Below, one piece after another: positions 9,936-46,112 of a stretch of DNA of 64,000 bases. Position 1 is the stretch's first letter, and every line of letters starts with the position of its first letter. A program made the translations under genes and the position numbers. The DNA is taken from assembly GCA_039621445.1 (NCBI GenBank), contig CP154956.1:23610743-23674742 (forward strand), in the 5' to 3' direction. The notes beneath the pieces are model-generated. The model ran no database searches. It saw only the letters and a program-made list of their open reading frames with translations, and was not told where the DNA came from. Source of the stretch: Euglena gracilis (taxonomy: Eukaryota > Euglenida > Euglenophyceae > Euglenales).

Positions 9936-10006
9936 CTGACTGTGGCCAAATGGGTAAAGCATTGCCTCATATGCGGAAAGTTCCAGGTTCAAACCCTGGC
10001 AGTCGA
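9936..10006 (+). tRNA. tRNA-Met-like sequence, anticodon CAT
   Basis: An A-box-like stretch (TGGCCAAATGG, 9943-9953) and a B box (GGTTCAAACCC, 9986-9996) are correctly spaced. The T stem CCAGG/CCTGG is perfect with a 7-base loop. CAT (9968-9970) sits in a CT-CAT-AT loop. Acceptor pairing CTGACTG with CAGTCGA has one mismatch and one wobble; the D and anticodon stems contain weak pairs. Six T residues follow at 10019, as for RNA polymerase III. It may be a real tRNA, a decayed one, or the head of a SINE. Confidence 0.45.
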
Positions 10007-10018
10007 CGTTTTGAGCAC

Positions 10019-10024
10019 TTTTTT
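10019..10024 (+). terminator. Possible RNA polymerase III terminator
   Basis: Six consecutive T residues 13 bases after the tRNA-like acceptor end. Its meaning depends on the tRNA-like call. Confidence 0.35.
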
Positions 10025-10089
10025 CATTTCATACAAACTCCGAAAAAGCACGTCAAAAACGGCGTACAGCGGGGTTCGAACCCGGGTTC

Positions 10090-10440
10090 TCCCACAAGTG
10101 GTTACCTCCGCGGAGGCTCGGAGGTAACCAGCCTCCGCGGAGGCTCAAGATAACCAGCCCCCCTCATAGCCTTCGCGGAGTCTCAAGGAAACTAACCTTC
10201 CAGAGGCCAAGGTAACCAGCATCTTCAGAGGCTTCAAGGTAACCAGCCTCCGCAACCAGCCTCCGCGGTCCGCGGAGGCTCCGCGGAGCCTCAGGTCACC
10301 AGCCTCCGCGGAGGCTCCGAGGTAACCAGCGCGGAGGCTCCGTGGAGGCTAAGGTAACCAGGCTTCGCAGTAACCAGCCTCTGCAGAGGCTCCAAGGTAA
10401 CCAGCCTCCACAGGGGCTCCGCGAAGGCTGGTTACCAAAA
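10090..10440. repeat. Tandem GCCTCCGCGGAGGCT / GGTAACCAGC repeats
   Basis: About a dozen irregular units of 20-35 bp, each with the palindrome CCTCCGCGGAGG or a variant joined to AGGTAACCAGC. A single related unit occurs at 26778-26812. A B-box-like GGGTTCGAACCC lies just before, at 10074-10085. Confidence 0.8.
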
Positions 10441-11580
10441 ATGAGGATTCCACATTTGCCGGGACCCCATGCCCCCCACCCCCCACCCACAGGGTTTCGG
10501 GGATTCCCGTGCATTTTTTGGGGAAGGGGGGTCCCACTCACCCAGCCTAGGGCGGGACCCCCCCAAAATGGGGCCGTCAAAAAACATATCCCAAAAATTT
10601 TGCAACGCAACCCATACATACACGGGCCTCCGGCGTGCCCCTCCCCCCGGGGTCTGGCTCCGGACCAGGGGTTTTTTAAGACCGGGGGAGGGGGTCGGCG
10701 CCCGCCCACCCGCCCCCTGGGGTGGACCCCCCCAGGGGGAGATCCGGGGGACCCACCCACTTTTACCTGAGAATGGCCAAAGAAGGCTGACAATAGCACC
10801 TTTTTCAAAATTCAGCGCCGAAAAAGACATCCCCACCAGCCCCTGCCCCCCGGGGGAGAGGGTCCAAAACTTAAAAAAAACCCCTGCTCCGGACCCACCC
10901 ACCCCCTTCCACCTGGGGGGGGGGAGTCCTCTGACTTAAATAGAAGCCTGCGTGCAGCCCTGCCCCTGTGCCAACAGCACTTTTCCGGAACACTACCTAG
11001 TGGATTCCATTGAATGCAGCGCTATTGGAAAAATGTGCCATTGACTGAGACACCCCCTGTTTCACCACACATTCTTGGATTTTTTTCACTTGGCAAATTT
11101 ATGCTTTGGCCAGGCCGGACTGGCCAGGCTGGATGGACTGTCACGTCCCAAGCCACGTCACTTTCCACTTCCAAAAAAAAGCAGTCAGTCATTTCTCAAA
11201 ACTGTCACCCAAATCCAACCCCCCCCCTGCTGGGAGGGGTCGGTGACTTTGGTCATTTGGCCGAAAATGGCTAATAATCAATGGATTTTGGTCAAAAATC
11301 CAAAAAAAAATACGGCGCCTTCGCCGGGGTAGACACAACTTAAATAGTGGCATGGGGGACCCACCTGCTCTCAAAACTGATTCCCCGGCTGTTTGTTCAA
11401 CGCCTTTTATCCCTTCTTCTGGCCTGACACTGTTTATCGCCTCTGGCCCTTTTTGTCTGTGTGCATGGAGGTGGCCGGCCGGAGCCTGGCGGCCACCTCC
11501 CCCTTGGGGGTCACATAAGTGTTGAATGAATCCATGATTGTGAAATTTTGTGAAACCCAACTGTTGCCGAATTGTACAAA
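10441..11580. other. G/C-run repeat remnants, no gene
   Basis: 10460-10940 carries C-runs and G-runs with an internal TTCAGCGCCGAAAAAGACATCCCCAC stretch that resembles 18515-18545 and 18690-18715. 11020-11330 and 11460-11515 are similar non-coding material. Open frames here are proline/glycine artefacts. Confidence 0.5.
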
Positions 11581-11780
11581 GAAACAACTATGTTCCATTT
11601 CCAGTGGCAGGTTTATATGAAAAAAATTATCAAAATCTATGAAATCAACAACAACGGTCCGTCCATATCAACGGGCAACAGGAAATTGAATGGCCATCCC
11701 TGCAATAACAGACCAAAGAACAGCGTGGGGTTAGCAAGAAAGATGGAGGGAATCATCATAACCACAACACCACCGTAAAT
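11581..11780. other. Coding-like island, strand undecided
   Basis: Plus strand 11572-11778 encodes 68 hydrophilic residues. Minus strand ~11780-11640 encodes a hydrophobic stretch and contains a textbook 3' splice-site context (a CTAAC branch-like motif and pyrimidine tract ending CAG at about 11699-11702). Nothing is recognised; only one strand can be right. Confidence 0.2.
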
Positions 11781-12690
11781 GGATAGGGGGCGGACAGGCT
11801 TCGAGTCTGGGCAGAGATGAATGGGTGGCCTTGAGGGAGGGTCGGGACCCCCCCTCCTACCTCGAAGCTGAAGGGGACCCAGTTGATTTCGGGTTTGTGG
11901 ACTGGAAAAGGCCCGGATAACAGGTCAAAATTGGTCAAAAATCCCTGATTTTTCATTGGAAATAGCTCCAAAATGCTCATTTGTTGAAAAAAGTTTACCG
12001 CATTTTGTGTGGAAAACACCAAAACATCAAAAAAAGGTGTGATATGCTGAAAAATGAGGGAAAAGGGCTTTTTTTTTGCGCATTTTCTGGTTTTCTGATT
12101 TTTTTCTGGTTTTTCTCTATTTTTGGAACCTGCCCGGGGTCCGGACCTCCCCCTCCCAACATCTGGGGGGGGGGGTGGCTTGGACCCCCCTGCCACCTTT
12201 TCTTACCTGCCGCCCACTGCCACCTTACCTTAGGAGGGGGGATGGGTGGTCCGGAACCCCTACCACCCACCTCAAAACCGAAGGGAGTCCCTGGGTCTGG
12301 GTTGCCGATTTTTCGTGCAGCGCAAAGCGCCAGGCCGAAAAATTTCGACACCCCAAAAAATCAGCCAAAAGGGCCATTTGGGGCACTTTGAGGGCGAAAT
12401 TTTGTCAAAAATGCAAAAATTTTCGGCGCAAAGCACCAGAGGAAAACTTTGACCTTTTTGGGGGTGGGTCCTGGACCTTTTTGGCAGGTGCGGGGTGGGG
12501 TGTCTAGACCCCCTCCAGCAGGGGGGGGGGGGCATTCCCCCCACCTAAACCCCATGCACCCTCCTTGTGTCAAACCCATGCGTCCATTTCCCCAAAAAAA
12601 ATTTCAGGGGGGACTCTGAGACCATTCCCAAAAATTTTCGGTGCTTCGTGCTGTAACATATGCCCCGGCCTCTGCCTGGGACCCCCCCCC
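11781..12690. repeat. G/C-run element remnants with the GCGCAAAGCGCC motif
   Basis: 12315-12330 and 12425-12440 carry variants of the CGGCGCAAAGCGCCGG hairpin followed by GAAAAATTTxGAC, as in the elements at 25507-25893 and 32784-33206. Homopolymer runs flank the block. No gene seen. Confidence 0.55.
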
Positions 12691-12699
12691 AGGGAGTCT

Positions 12700-13250
12700 T
12701 CTGACTTAAAAATCAGCCTGGGGAGTACATGAATGGGGAAAACATGATGCACAAACTTTCCCTGATTGCCTCATTCACAATGTTGTGTTCTTTGGGAATG
12801 TGGACAAAGCGGTGGTGCTGGCAAAAACAGAAGAACTGCTGGCCGCATCCATGCCATCATCTGGTTGACTTTGCACCCCCACTCAATAACCACTCAGTAG
12901 TTGGGAAAATCACCAAATAGAAATACTGCTCAAAAATATCTGTCTTTCATTTGGAAGAGCATCGTGGGTGCAATAATATGCGGGCTATGCCTCCATCCCA
13001 TCATGTATCTGGTTTTGCAAGTGCAGGAGCTCCAACCAGAAGATGAGTAAGAAGAAGAGGTTCTTTCAACCTCTACTCTGCCTCTTCAACCTTGGTTCCA
13101 TCAGCTTCTTGCATATCCTCCGTCCACAGACATAGATGATGAAAACCGCCCAAATTACCAAATGGTCAATGACCACAGATGATTCGACCACAACAGTTCC
13201 TCAAGGGCGCTTGGGATACAATTCATTTTAAACCGGGTCCCACAGGCCCT
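12700..13250. other. Coding-like island without assignment
   Basis: This is unique-looking sequence with several short plausible exon readings. On plus, ~12717-12864 (contains FPDCLIHNVVFFGNVDKAVV) and ~12921-13049 (ending VQELQPEDE then TAA). On minus, about 13215-13075 (a hydrophobic stretch WAVFIIYVCG followed by a basic tail). Splice phases I tried between the two plus readings do not match. It may be exons of an unknown gene, or a gene relic. Confidence 0.25.
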
Positions 13251-14240
13251 GGTGGTGTTGGTGGTGGTGGTGGCACATATGGCATAAAGTCAGGCGCCCT
13301 TACCCGGGTAAGGGGTGGGTAAGGGGTGGGTAAGGGGGGGTCGCTGAGCTCTTATCCCTTTATGGGTGAGAGCGAAGCTTACCCCTGGCGAAACCCCCCC
13401 CCTCGCCCCCCCCCCCTCCCCCCCCGCCCCCCCGGGGGCCCCCCCCGGGTCGGGGCCACCTCGGGAACCGACGGATTATCACCATGATCCCGGTCCCGTT
13501 CCCGGAATTTTTTTTTTCAGTCGCGAGCGACTGGATTCCTAGTTTCCGAATCACCTGGGTTTGACCCCCAACTCCCCGCCAGGCCCGAGTTATTCACGCG
13601 CGAAGGGGTCCAAACTCGGTAGGATTTACCCGCCCCCCCCCTGGATAAGCCCCCCCCCCCCCTTGGACGGCCAAAAAATGTCAATTTTCAAAATATCTCC
13701 AAAATGCAGCCAAATCAAAGGAAATGTCCGGAGACCTAATTTGAAGCCCTTGGAACGCCCCATCTACCGGTATTTTGATTTCCCCGCAACTCCCCGCCTA
13801 GCCCGAGATACGGCCGTTTTCGGCGCAGCTGCCCGTTTTGTACACTTTTCCCTCTGTTCGACTTAGCCGTTTTCGGGGGGTGGGGGGTCAAAAAATCGAT
13901 GTTTTCAAAATTTCTCGAAAATGATGCAAAATCAAAGGAAATGTCCGGAGACCTAAATTGAAGCCCTTGGAACGCTCTACCTACTGGGATTTTGGTTTCC
14001 CCGCAACTCCCCGCCCAGCCCGAGATACGGGCGTTTTTTTGGCCAATTTGGGCCGTTTCAGGCCATTTTGTACACTTTTTCCACTGTTTGACTTAGCCGT
14101 TTTCAGCCCAAAAAAGTCGAAAAAAATCGAAAAAATTTTTTTTGCCCGAAACGATGTTTTTTGGCCTCCCGGACCCTTAAAAACTGTTTTTGAGCCGAAA
14201 ACGAGCGTTTTTCGACCCGCCGGCGCCCCGTTTTGGGCCG

Positions 14241-15050
14241 CCGACCCATTGACTTTGGGTCAAAACCGGGTCAAAAAAGTCGAAAACAATCGAAAAAAAT
14301 TTTTTTGCCCGAAACGATGTTTTTTGGCCTCCCGGACCCAGAAAAACAGTTTTTGAGCCGAAAACGAGCGTTTTTCGACCCGCCAGCGCCCCGTTTTGGG
14401 CCGCCGACCCATTGACTTTGGGTCAAAACCGGGTCAAAAAAGTCGAAAAAAATCGAAAATTTTTTTTTGCCCGAAACGATGTTTTTTGGCCTCCCGGACC
14501 CAGAGAAACAGTTTTTGAGCCGAAAACGAGCGTTTTTCGACCCGCCGGCGCCCCGTTTTGGGCCGCCGACCCATTGACTTTGGGTCAAATCCGGGTCAAA
14601 AAAGTCGAAAAAAATCGAAAAAAAATTTTTTGCCCGAAACGATGTTTTTTGGCCTCCCGGACCCAGAAAAACAGTTTTTGAGCCGAAAACGAGCGTTTTT
14701 CGACCCGCCGGCGCCCCGTTTTGGGCCGCCGACCCATTGGCTTTGGGTCAAATCCGGGTCAAAAAAGTCGAAAAAAATCGAAAAACTTTTTTTTGCCCGA
14801 AACGATGTTTTTTTGGCCTCCCGGACCCAGAAAAACTGTTTTTGAGCCGAAAACGAGCGTTTTTCGACCCGCCGGCGCCCCGTTTTGGGCCGCCGACCCA
14901 TTGACTTTGGGTCAAAACCGGGTCAAAAAAGTCGAAAAAAATCGCAAAATTTTTTTTTGCCCGAAACGACGTTTTTTTGGCCTCCCGGACCCAGAAAAAC
15001 TGGTTTTGCGCCGAAAACGAGCGTTTTTCGACCCGCCAGCGCCCTGTTTC
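14241..15050 (+). repeat. Tandem ~163-bp array, left arm
   Basis: Five units begin at CCGACCCATTG (14241, 14404, 14566, 14729, 14893), with periods 163, 162, 163 and 164. Each unit contains GTCAAAACCGGGTC, an A-run/T-run, GCCCGAAACGATG, CCTCCCGGACCC and GAGCGTTTTTCGACC. The units are open in several frames only because their length is close to a multiple of three and they are repetitive. Confidence 0.9.
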
Positions 15051-15171
15051 TGGCACAAACACATGAATTTCAGTCAAAAGAGCTCCATGGGGTGTGCCGG
15101 TATGTATGGAGGGGTCAATGAAGGGGTGGGTGCGCGCTTATCAAGAGCTCAGCACTATTCAAAACCTGGTT

Positions 15172-16017
15172 AGGGGGGTGAGGGGTGGGTAAGGGGTGAT
15201 TTTTCAATTTGTGTGTGCAGGAGAAAAGATGACCGAAACAAGTTCCCCAATGAACTTAGATGCAAAAAGAAGATATTACCTAAAATTCTTTGCAAATTGA
15301 CAAACAAATGCACGGGGATCTTTTGGGGGGAGAAACAGCGATCACCAATAATAAGTCCCCCCCCCTCTAAAACAGTTTTTGAGCCCCCCCCCCCCGTCCC
15401 AAAAAAAAGTCATTGAATATGAAGTAAAATGACTTGGAACCCACCCAAATGCTTTCAATAACCCCCATTTTGGGGGCCACAAAGACGCCATGTCCGCATG
15501 GTTTTGCCAACACTGTTTACCCGTTTGCTATTTACGCCATGTCCGCCAAACTTTGTCCACAGCAAAAATTGTCATTGGGAGCAGGGGTTGGGGTTGGGGC
15601 AGGGATGGATGGGAAGCCTTGAGGGGGGGGGGGTGGGTCGGACCCCCCCCCTCCCGACACGGAGGGGGGGGGGGTCGGACCCCCCCCTCCTACCTCGAAA
15701 CTGAGGGGGGGCCGAAATTTTTTCGATTTCATGGACAGGCAAAGGGCCGGAAATCGGGTCGGAATCGGTCAAAGAACCCTGATTTTTCTTTGAAAATCGA
15801 TCCAAAAATGCTCATTTTTTGAATTTTTTTGAACATGTTTTTGGGGGAAAACACCAACACATCAAAAAATGGGCAATATGGCCAAAAGTCAGCAAAAGGG
15901 GTGTTTTTTGCTCATTTTCCGGCGCGCAGCGCCGGAAGAAAATTTTCTGCTATTTTTGGCACCTGTCAAGAGAGGGGGGGGGGGTGGGGGGGTCCGGACC
16001 CCCCTCACAACTCTATG

Positions 16018-16049
<32 letters not shown>

Positions 16050-16132
16050 AGGGGAGGGGGGGGGGGGGGGGGGGGGGGGTGTCCGGACCCCCCCCCTACA
16101 CCTTACCCCCCCAGGGGGGGGGGGTGGTCGGG
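15172..16132. other. Spacer of the foldback element
   Basis: Not inverted-repeated. Contains a short ordinary stretch (15210-15310), then G/C-run blocks including a 50-base almost pure G run (16018-16079) and a CCGGCGCGCAGCGCCGG hairpin at 15920-15937. No gene seen. Confidence 0.6.
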
Positions 16133-16229
16133 ACCAGGTTTTGAATAGTGCTGAGCTCTTAATAAGCGCACGCACCCCTTCATTGACCCCTCCATACATA
16201 CCGGCCCACTCCATGGAGCTCTTTTGCCT

Positions 16230-16525
16230 GAAATCCATGGGTTTTGTGCCAGAAACAGGGCGCCGGTGGGTCGAAAAGCGCTCGTTTTCGGCTCGAAAAC
16301 AGTTTTTCTGGGTCCGGGAGGCCCAAAAACATTGTTTTGGGCAAAAAAAAAAATTCGATTTTTTCGACTTTTTTGACCCGGTTTTGACCCAAAGTCAATG
16401 GGTCGGCGGTCCAAAACGGGGCGCTGGCGGGTCGAAAAACGCTCGTTTTCGGCTCAAAAACAGTTTTTCTGGGTGTCTTTTTTTTTTCTTTTCCTTTTTT
16501 TTTTTTTTTGTTTTTTTTTTTTCTT

Positions 16526-16569
<44 letters not shown>

Positions 16570-17050
16570 TTTTTTCAAGTCAATGGGTCGGCGGCCCAAA
16601 ACGGGGCGCTGGCGGGTCGAAAAACGCTCGTTTTCGGCTGGAAAACAGTTTTTCCGGGTCTGGGAGGCCAAAAAACATCGTTTTGGGCAAAAAAAAAATT
16701 TCGATTTTTTTCGACTTTTTTGACCCGGTTTTGACCCAAAGTCAATGGGTCGGCGGCCCAAAACGGGGCGCTGGCGGGTCGAAAAACGCTCGTTTTCGGC
16801 TGGAAAACAGTTTTTCCGGATCTGGGAGGCCAAAAAACATCGTTTTGGGCAAAAAAAATTTTTTCGATTTTTTTCGACTTTTTTGACCCGGTTTTGACCC
16901 AAAGTCAATGGGTCGGCGGCCCAAAACGGGGCGCCGGCGGGTCGAAAAACGCTCGTTTTCGGCTCAAAAACAGTTTTTCCGGGTCCGGGAGGCCAAAAAA
17001 CATCGTTTCGGGCAAAAAAATTTTTTTCGATTTTTTTCGACTTTTTTGGC
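16230..17050 (-). repeat. Tandem ~163-bp array, right arm (inverted)
   Basis: Four units of the 163-bp repeat on the opposite strand, with CAATGGGTCGGCGG landmarks at about 16396, 16583, 16742 and 16906. One unit is interrupted by ~100 bases of nearly pure T (16479-16577). Confidence 0.9.
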
Positions 17051-17820
17051 CGAAAACGGCTAAGTCAAACAGTGGAAAAAGTGTACAAAATGGCCGGAAA
17101 TGGCCCAAATTGGCCAAAAAACGCCCGTATCTCGGGCTGGGCGGGGAGTTGCGGGGAAACCAAAATCCCAGTAGGTAGAGCGTTCCAAGAGCTTCAATTT
17201 AGGTCTCCGGACATTTCCTTTGATTTTGCATCATTTTCGAGAAATTTTGAAAACATCGATTTTTTGACCCCCCCAACCCCCGAAAACGGCTAAGTCGAAC
17301 AGAGGGAAAAGTGTACAAGACGGCCGTCTGCGCCGAAAACGGCCATATCTCGGGCGAGGCGGGGAGTTGCGGGGAAATCAAAATACCAGCAGATGGGGCG
17401 TTCCAAGGGCTTCAAATTAGGTCTCCGGACATTTCCTTTGATTTGGCTTCATTTTGGAGATATTTTGAAAATTGACATTTTTTGGCCGTCCAAAGGGGGG
17501 GGGGCTTATCCAGGGGGGGCGGGTAAATCCTACCGAGTTTGGACCCCTTCGCGCGTGAATAACTCGGGCCTGGCGGGGAGTTGGGGGTCAAACCCAGGTG
17601 ATTCGGAAACTAGGAATCCAGTCGCTCGCGACTGGAAAAAAAATTCCGGGAACGGGGCCGGGATCATGGTGATAATCCGTCGGTTCCCGAGGTGGCCCCG
17701 ACCCGGGGGGGGGCCCCCGGGGGGGCGGGGGGGGAGGGGGGGGGGGGGCCGAGGGGGGGGTTTCGCCAGGGGTAAGCTTCGCTCTTACCCATAAAGGGAT
17801 AAGAGCTCAGCGACCCCCCC

Positions 17821-19524
17821 CTACCACCTACCTCAATACCGAAGGGCTTCCCATCCATCCCTGGGTTGGGGGGTAAGCCCTCCCATTCAAATGCGCGGTG
17901 CCCAATTAGTGTGCAGTGCTCAAATACCCCGAGGGACCAACAGGACTCCCCAGATATACACTTGGTGTGTTCACAAAGACGCTGGTGAACACAAATTTTT
18001 TTGGTGAACACAGGTGAGCACAAAATAAACTTAGTGAATGCAGGTGAGCACAAAATTTTTTTGGTGAACACAAAAAAGAACACAAAAAAAATCGAACTTT
18101 TGACCAAAAATCGAGCTGGCCGGCCCTTTTCTGGCCCATCTTTGGCCCATCTTTGCACCCTTGAAGGCCAAAAATGTGTTACCATCTCCCCGCAAAAACT
18201 TGGATTTGTTCATATTCCACCCACCGGGTCCAAGGCTAAAAAAAAAAACACCACTGTCCCCCACACTATGCCCAAAAGAGAAGGAATTTTATTTTAATTG
18301 ACACTCATCCCCAGAAAAAAAAACAAAATGAAAGCAAAAGAAAAGGTTTTTGTTTCTTCCACCCCCTGTACCAGAATCAGAGGCTGCACCAGAACCAGGG
18401 GCCTCTGGGGAGGGGCGGGGGGGGGTCCCGGGGACCCACTTTCTTTCGTCTGAGAATGGCCAAAAAAAACCGCAAAAAAATGCTAAAATAGCACTTTTTC
18501 ATGAATTTTTGGTGCCTTCAGCGCCGAAAAGCATATCCCACCCCCCCCCCCCGGCTTCTGGGGGGGGAGCTCGGCCAGAGTTTTTTTAAGACCTGGGGAG
18601 GGGGGTCCTGGGGGACCCACTCAATTATCCCCGAAAAAAGGCCAAAAATTGCGAAAAATGCTAAAAATAGCACTCTTTTTCAAAATTTTCGGCGCCAAAA
18701 AGCATATCCAACTCCCCCCTGGGGGGACCCCCCAGGGGGGGGGGAGGGGCTCGGCTGGACCCACCCACCCCCCCCCCCGGGGTCCAGGGCTGAAAAAATC
18801 CAGACAAGAACTTAAACCAGAATCCCCGAAACCTTATGGCAGGGGGGAAACGCATCGTGGACTCAAAAAATGCGACACAAAAAAACCGCAAAAAAACCCG
18901 CAAATTTTATGGAGCTCCCCCAGGATTCACACTTTTCCACTGGAGAGGACAGAAAACTATCCGTCAAAGAAAAACCATTTTGCCTAAAAATAAGCATATT
19001 GTTGACCAAAAAAAAGGCAAAAAATGACAAAAAATTTTGGTCTCATGAGAAAATTGGGGCCAAACAAGGAAATTTTCATACTCAAAATTTTTTCCAACAA
19101 AAATCCAAAAATCGATGGGGGAAAAAAGCACAAAAAAAAAACGCAAAAAAACGCAAAAATCCAAATTTTACCAAAATTGAAAACAAAAAAAAAACATTAA
19201 AAAAACACATCTGCCTCCCCCCCCGGTGTGGGTTGGGGAATCTGACACCCACCATGTTTTCCCGTATTCTTGGGGAGCACCAATTTTCAGGTCAAAATTT
19301 GCTTTTGGCGCCGAAGGAATTTTCTTTGCGCAGGCATTGTGCAGAGGCTCTGCCGTGAAAATGGAATCTCATGATTTTAATCCAGAAATTGTAAAATTGG
19401 AAACTCGCATATTGCAAAAAAAAAAACCACCAAAAAAACAAACCCCAACCCACAAACCCCTCCCCCCCCTAAACCAGCTCCCCCCCCCCACCCCCTAAAT
19501 TTTATGTTGAGCGGGTTTCATCAC
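17821..19524. other. Non-coding repeats downstream of the 14-3-3 gene
   Basis: 17980-18085 holds TGGTGAACACA / GGTGAGCACAAAA direct repeats. 18350-18850 is a block of G/C-run elements with two TTCxGCGCCxAAAAGCATATCC stretches. 19130-19500 is A-rich and C-rich. On the minus strand the 14-3-3 3' UTR should lie here; CATAAAA about 20 bases past the stop is a weak poly(A)-signal-like sequence, and no AATAAA is close. Confidence 0.5.
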
Positions 19525-45800
<26,276 letters not shown>

Positions 45801-46112
45801 TTTCTCAACTTACTCAAAGGGAAGATCCTAATGACAATCAACGGTAGGTATCGCGCCTTCTCGCGATGGCAACACAACATGCATGGGCCGCTTTCTGAGT
45901 GTCTATTTTTTTTCGTTCGCATATCATGTCGGAAAACTGAAAGCCCCTGGTGGGGTTCAAGCTTTGAACTACCTGAAGTTCCAACCTACAACTCAAGTCA
46001 TTGAAATATTGAAGTTTGTTGGTCTTGACAGCAGCAAAGCCCGACAGAGAAGTGCAAGCCCGAGTTACAGTACAGTACAGTACAGACACTGGAGTGGTTC
46101 ATCTCCTTGAGG
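45801..46112. other. 5' flank of the 14-3-3 gene
   Basis: Should hold the minus-strand 14-3-3 promoter and 5' UTR. I see no TATA box. On the plus strand, 45915-46200 reads as plausible protein in two frames (ALNYLKFQPTTQVIEILKFV, then VHLLEDATAAQHHRLLHQLA), suggesting a divergent exon or relic. A TACAG repeat lies at 46066-46085. Confidence 0.3.

Larger units (their letters stand above)
13334..17820. mobile_element. Large foldback (inverted-arm) element, 4.5 kb
   Basis: The left arm 13334-15171 and right arm 16133-17820 are reverse complements through the outer GCTGAGCTCTTATCCCTTTA stretch, a GC-rich part, unique stretches, the tandem ~163-bp arrays, and the inner end reading CAAAACCTGGT / ACCAGGTTTTG. 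Lengths differ mainly by repeat copy number and a poly-T insertion at 16479-16577. The 960-bp centre is unrelated. No transposase is visible. Members of the same family, more decayed, occur at 6.5-8.3 kb. Known foldback elements have this shape; assignment to them is inference. Confidence 0.8.

Noticed and set aside
15829-16734. 301-codon plus-strand frame
   Set aside because: Made of G-run, T-run and 163-bp repeat translation (poly-G, poly-F); no protein character.
14100-17120. Many 60-180-codon frames with the repeated peptide RRPIDFGSKPGQKSRK
   Set aside because: They are readings of the 163-bp non-coding tandem repeat. The same peptide appears on both strands because the arms are inverted.
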